Positions 61,930 to 64,000 of a stretch of 64,000 nt of DNA are shown piece after piece. Numbering within the stretch: the first letter of the stretch is position 1; every line of letters starts with the position of its first letter. The translations under genes and the position numbers were made by a program. The stretch is from Paraburkholderia sp. DHOC27 (GTDB lineage: Bacteria > Pseudomonadota > Gammaproteobacteria > Burkholderiales > Burkholderiaceae), in contig NZ_QVQV01000001.1 in NCBI RefSeq assembly GCF_003429005.1, positions 1,803,431 to 1,867,430 on the forward strand, given 5' to 3'. A model generated the notes under the pieces. That model saw nothing but the letters and a program-made list of their open reading frames with translations. It did not search any database and had not been told where the DNA came from.

Positions 61930-63009
61930 TCAAAAGTTGTGGAGTATCCCCGCATACACACCTGACTGACTATGGCCGGCCAGTGGGTTATCGGCGTTCC
62001 CTGGCAGGTTAGCCTCGAGGCTGTATGTCCCCGTCTTGCTGTTCTGGACCGTTGCCACCTGGAAATCGATCAGTGTCCGCTTTGACAGATTGTATGAGCC
62101 GCCGATTGCATAGAGCGTGGCGTTACCTGCCCCGTTGTCGGCGTTGACGTGATACGCCGCGGCGATCAGGGAGGCGTTTGCGGTTGCCTGCCACGTTACG
62201 CCGGCCCATTCTTGCTGTGTGACTGACGGAGCACCGGCCGTCACATCCGTTGCGTGCGAGGTCTGATATGCGGCCTGAAGCTTGAACTGCCCGAGAAATA
62301 CGTTTAGTCCAGCAAAGTATTCACGAGAGTATTGAAACACATCGTCGAGCTTGCCGTTCGCGGGATCTCGACGTTCGTCGTAAATCCCCCGAACCTGGAA
62401 GAGCGTCGAGCTATAGGTTAGCTGCAAACCGGCAAGGCGTCCTTGCGCCGTAGACCCGTTGCCATTCCAGTTCGTCGCGTTGGAAAGAGAGTACTGACCA
62501 TAAGCGTCGAAGCCGAGGTACTTCGCCGATTGATATGAAACGTTGTTGCTCGATTGCAGCCAATTGCGACCACGCACCAGAGATGCGGAAGACCAGTTCC
62601 CCTGTCCAAGTGGATCGAAGTCCCAAAGGCCGTTGGAAATTGCCAGCTCACGTCCTAGCAAAAACGTCCCAAACGAATCGTTCGATAGACCTACCGTTGC
62701 CCAACGGTTAAAAAAGCTGGTTCCGTCGCCCACGGCTCCCGAGGTCGGGTCGAGTTGCGCTTCAAGCTGGAACACCGCGGAAGTTCCGCCGCCGAGATCC
62801 TCCGTTCCCTTCAAGCCGAACACGCTGGTTCCCCAGTTGCCACTCTCTACCCGCACGCGCGATGTGCTCCCATTGCCATTCACCTTTGGGATCCCCGAAA
62901 CGTACTCGACGCCCGCATCCAGCGTTCCATATAACGTGACACTGCTTTGAGCATGCGCTCCCGCACTCAATGCTAGCAATGACAGTCCCAACAAGACCTT
63001 CTTCATCAT
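61930..63009 (-). CDS. Gram-negative porin
   Basis: 359 residues, with AGGAGAACT before two consecutive ATGs (63009, 63006). The signal peptide MMKKVLLGLSLLALSAGAHA is followed by the typical porin start SSVTLYGTLDAGVEYVSG. Alternating beta-strand patterns, the RESGNWGTSVFGLKGTEDLG-like block, FFNRWATVGLSNDSFGTFLLGR and a C-terminal Phe (GILHNF) define a Burkholderia/Bordetella-type 16-strand general porin in the outer membrane. It is monocistronic. Its promoter region contains an inverted repeat (63187-63222). Confidence 0.94.
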   Translation of the reverse strand: MMKKVLLGLSLLALSAGAHAQSSVTLYGTLDAGVEYVSGIPKVNGNGSTSRVRVESGNWGTSVFGLKGTEDLGGGTSAVFQLEAQLDPTSGAVGDGTSFFNRWATVGLSNDSFGTFLLGRELAISNGLWDFDPLGQGNWSSASLVRGRNWLQSSNNVSYQSAKYLGFDAYGQYSLSNATNWNGNGSTAQGRLAGLQLTYSSTLFQVRGIYDERRDPANGKLDDVFQYSREYFAGLNVFLGQFKLQAAYQTSHATDVTAGAPSVTQQEWAGVTWQATANASLIAAAYHVNADNGAGNATLYAIGGSYNLSKRTLIDFQVATVQNSKTGTYSLEANLPGNADNPLAGHSQSGVYAGILHNF

Positions 63010-63186
63010 AGTTCTCCTAAATTATGCGCGTCGGTGACGGCAATGCATTGAGTCGATCTCGCCAGCGGAACGCGAGGGACGCGGGCGGGCGCCGTCGCCG
63101 GAGTGGTTGCCAGGTTCGCTGGGTAGCGCTTCGATCCCGCTCTCACGTGGAGCAGGATCAGCGGGCATCACAGTATCAGCCAAAAA

Positions 63187-63222
63187 AATCTAAATCAATC
63201 AAAAATGTGATGTGTTTAGATT
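63187..63222. promoter_or_regulatory. Inverted repeat upstream of the porin gene
   Basis: AATCTAAA (63187-63194) and TTTAGATT (63215-63222) are perfect complements 20 bases apart in a very AT-rich patch about 180 bp upstream of the porin start. It is a candidate operator or OmpR-like site, and could also be an upstream promoter element. Confidence 0.4.
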
Positions 63223-63498
63223 ATTTCACTCGGCTTTCTGCGCGAGAGATGTCTGACTGGCATCGGAACGGCACCTTTCCGGTTCGCTGGCGTGCGATGG
63301 GCGAGAAAAATTCTTGCCATCGCGAACCCGCAGACTGACGTGCGCGCGTGCCATTGATTACACGAATCTATCTCGCTCCTGACTGCCAGGTCGGGCGCTC
63401 CAGCCATTCGGCCCTGACGATGGGGCGGCGGTATCGAAGCGTGTTGGCAGCCCGTTCACACCTGACGACCGCGTCGCAAACGGTACGTTTCAGATATC

Positions 63499-63522
63499 AT
63501 CAAAATAATGATTGATTTTGAT
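63499..63522. promoter_or_regulatory. Operator-like inverted repeat upstream of the binding-protein gene
   Basis: ATCAAAAT (63499-63506) and ATTTTGAT (63515-63522) form a perfect inverted repeat with an 8-base spacer, 60 bp before ATG 63582. The spacing suits a dimeric repressor of a sugar-uptake operon. Confidence 0.45.
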
Positions 63523-63581
63523 TTTTTTAGACGGTATCGTTTCCTCCCATCCAATCACCAACCGGTTCGGGAGACAGCAAG

Positions 63582-64000
63582 ATGAAACGAAAGATGCTTG
63601 TGGCGGCCGTCGCGGCTACCGTGCTTTGCGCCGCTTTGCCTGTCGGCGCTCAGGCGGCGGCGCCGCTGGCGGGTCAGACGATTACCGTTTTGCTCCCGCC
63701 GTGGGCGACTTTGCCGAAAGACATGACGGATCGCTTTACGAAACAGACCGGCATCAAGTTGAGCTTGCAGACGCTGGGTTGGGACGAGATCCGCACCAAA
63801 ATCATTACCGCGTCGATTGCGGGCAGTCCGCCTGCCGACGTCACGGAAGTCGACTGGTCGTGGGTGGGTCAGTTTGGTTCGTCGGATTGGTACGCGCCGT
63901 TGAATGCCACCGTTGATGCCGCAACAGCGAAGGACTTGCCGGCAACTGCAATCTTCACGTACAACAAAAAACTCATCGGCGTTCCGTATAACAATGACTT
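63582..64000 (+). CDS. ABC transporter extracellular solute-binding protein, family 1 (3' end outside window)
   Basis: The first 139 codons from ATG 63582, with GGGAGA upstream; the gene is cut by the window edge. The signal peptide MKRKMLVAAVAATVLCAALP is cleaved near AQA-AA. The mature start TITVLLPPWATLPKDM is followed by FTKQTGIKLSLQTLGWDEIRTKI, ASIAGSPPADVTEVDWSWVGQF, then ATAIFTYNKKLIGVPYNND. This is the periplasmic receptor of a carbohydrate-type importer (SBP_bac_1); permease and ATPase genes would be expected to the right. An operator-like repeat lies 60 bp upstream. Confidence 0.88.
   Translation, partial: MKRKMLVAAVAATVLCAALPVGAQAAAPLAGQTITVLLPPWATLPKDMTDRFTKQTGIKLSLQTLGWDEIRTKIITASIAGSPPADVTEVDWSWVGQFGSSDWYAPLNATVDAATAKDLPATAIFTYNKKLIGVPYNND

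Overview
The window looks like a chromosomal segment of a GC-rich betaproteobacterium, most likely Paraburkholderia, Caballeronia or Burkholderia. The reasons are the high GC and codon bias, a Burkholderia-type porin with a C-terminal Phe, a DUF3331 protein, a very dense set of LysR regulators, DHA2 and MHS transporters and repeated hybrid histidine kinases. No rRNA, tRNA, CRISPR array, transposase or origin was seen.

Layout. 0-3.3 kb: end of a MEDS-linked histidine kinase, a hybrid kinase and a free MEDS protein. 3.5-8.6 kb: a signal-peptide TPR protein overlapping a small membrane protein, a CelD-like acyltransferase and a methyltransferase. 8.7-25 kb: an accessory metabolic region of LysR regulators set mostly head to head with oxidoreductases, transporters or other enzymes. 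It includes three SDRs, a maleate isomerase-like enzyme, a crotonase, an aldo/keto reductase, a carboxymuconolactone-decarboxylase-like protein, two MFS pumps and a chemoreceptor. 25-31.4 kb: DUF1254 protein, catalase-family protein, a YdeP-type molybdopterin oxidoreductase and a secreted hydrolase. 31.6-37.3 kb: signalling block, with an RsbQ-like hydrolase translationally coupled to a PAS hybrid kinase, a receiver-only protein, and a membrane hybrid kinase converging on a NarL-type regulator. 37.7-46.4 kb: small exported protein, a 5'-truncated dehydrogenase, GFA, HdeD-like, SDR/LysR and MDR/LysR pairs, an AraC regulator and an aberrant dihydrolipoamide-dehydrogenase-like flavoprotein. 46.5-50.8 kb: a DUF3331 gene and a bufferin-type RiPP operon (DUF2282 precursor, DUF692 MNIO, one unrecognised gene, DUF2063 partner, DoxX). 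51.6-57.9 kb: LysR, lipoprotein, then a lower-GC island with a SIR2 protein, a probable PD-(D/E)XK nuclease, a frameshifted fabV tail and an AT-rich orphan gene. 57.9-64 kb: LysR with a crotonase and hydrolase, lipoprotein, porin, and the start of an ABC sugar-type binding protein cut by the window edge.

The best-supported multi-gene systems are: (i) the bufferin operon, in which the precursor is probably modified at Cys by the MNIO enzyme with its DUF2063 partner, and which carries an unexplained extra gene between the two; (ii) the RsbQ/PAS-kinase pair, a small-molecule sensing arrangement in which the hydrolase probably feeds the PAS domain; (iii) the convergent membrane kinase and NarL-type regulator, whose two promoter regions share a CTACAT-type palindrome; (iv) the SIR2/nuclease neighbours, a candidate defence locus. 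All functions are inferred from sequence read by eye; no database search was run.
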